Shown here: piece after piece, positions 63,911 to 64,000 of the stretch
Layout of the letters: each line of letters begins with the position of its first letter
How positions within the stretch are numbered: the stretch's first letter is position 1
DNA from: CAVSRC01 sp963798195
GTDB lineage: Bacteria; Pseudomonadota; Alphaproteobacteria; Rhizobiales; Kaistiaceae
Assembly: GCA_963798195.1 (NCBI GenBank)
Contig: CAWCSF010000001.1
Location: 62,001-126,000, forward strand
DNA: 64,000 nucleotides
Direction of reading: 5' to 3'
Notes under the pieces: generated by a model
What the model saw: the letters and a program-made list of their open reading frames with translations, nothing else
What the model was told of the DNA's origin: nothing
Database searches by the model: none
Program-made: the position numbers and the translations under genes

Positions 63911-64000
63911 TTGTCATTCAGCGTGACGATTGCGGTCGCGGTTCTCGCGGCGGCGTGCGCAATTCTCCTGGTCATTGATCTGCTGCGGGGCCGCAGGCGG
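63911..64000 (+). CDS. Start of a possible membrane or exported protein (3' end outside window)
   Basis: A frame that stays open to the window end can begin at TTG 63911, with AGGAGG about six bases upstream. It would encode LSFSVTIAVAVLAAACAILLVID followed by LLRGRRR, an N-terminal membrane anchor or signal. Only 30 codons are visible, so neither the start nor the function is secure. Confidence 0.35.
   Translation, partial: MSFSVTIAVAVLAAACAILLVIDLLRGRRR

Overview
The window looks like chromosomal DNA of an alphaproteobacterium, most likely of the order Hyphomicrobiales (Rhizobiales). The evidence is high overall GC, many GTG starts, a TIGR02300/FYDLN-acid gene, a fused tsaE-amgK gene, a DivL-type kinase, an AccD that has lost its zinc ribbon, and the conserved order aroA-cmk-rpsA-sppA-ihfB-lapA-trpFBA-accD-folC-trxA-addA-addB-murU-tsaE/amgK-divL. 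I cannot name the genus. I see no insertion sequence, integrase, rRNA operon or CRISPR array.

Left part (1-11281, all + strand, visibly lower GC than the rest): a glycoconjugate locus. It holds a polytopic membrane protein (5' end outside the window), an 852-aa fusion of a GT2 glycosyltransferase with a CDP-glycerol glycerophosphotransferase-like domain, and an alpha/beta-hydrolase-like protein. These are followed by a tightly coupled cassette of fatty-acyl-AMP ligase (FAAL), cytochrome P450 and acyl carrier protein (ACP), then a GT25 glycosyltransferase, a Stf0-type sulfotransferase and an LpxL/HtrB-like acyltransferase. My inference is that a fatty acid is activated, loaded on the ACP, oxidised while tethered, and used to acylate a sulfated, polyol-phosphate-containing surface glycan or glycolipid. 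This is the best candidate for an undescribed system.

Middle part (11396-38653): accessory transport, regulation and catabolism. A dipeptide-type ABC operon (- strand) is headed by a ROK regulator and ends in an alpha/beta hydrolase; its binding-protein gene carries a frameshift. Next come two tandem LuxR-type paralogues and a secreted seven-repeat beta-propeller resembling PLL-type lectins. A - strand catabolic operon (LigB-like extradiol dioxygenase, atypical SDR, LigJ 4-oxalomesaconate hydratase, HpcH/HpaI aldolase, Pht5-like decarboxylase, GntR regulator) diverges from a Tat-exported binding protein, an aldo/keto reductase and two TIM-barrel isomerase paralogues. A second oligopeptide-type ABC transporter without its own binding protein converges on them. 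The gene content fits uptake and meta-cleavage of a carboxylated, hydroxylated aromatic acid down to pyruvate and oxaloacetate. Two small ORFs follow.

Right part (38880-64000): core genome. It contains tRNA-Ala(GGC), the FYDLN protein, aroA, cmk, rpsA, sppA, ihfB, a LapA-domain protein, an inserted ornithine-cyclodeaminase-like gene, trpFBA, accD and folC. On the opposite strand lie trxA, addA, addB (frameshifted as given), murU, tsaE-amgK and a DivL-like kinase with Tyr in place of the phospho-accepting His. A new gene may begin at the right edge.
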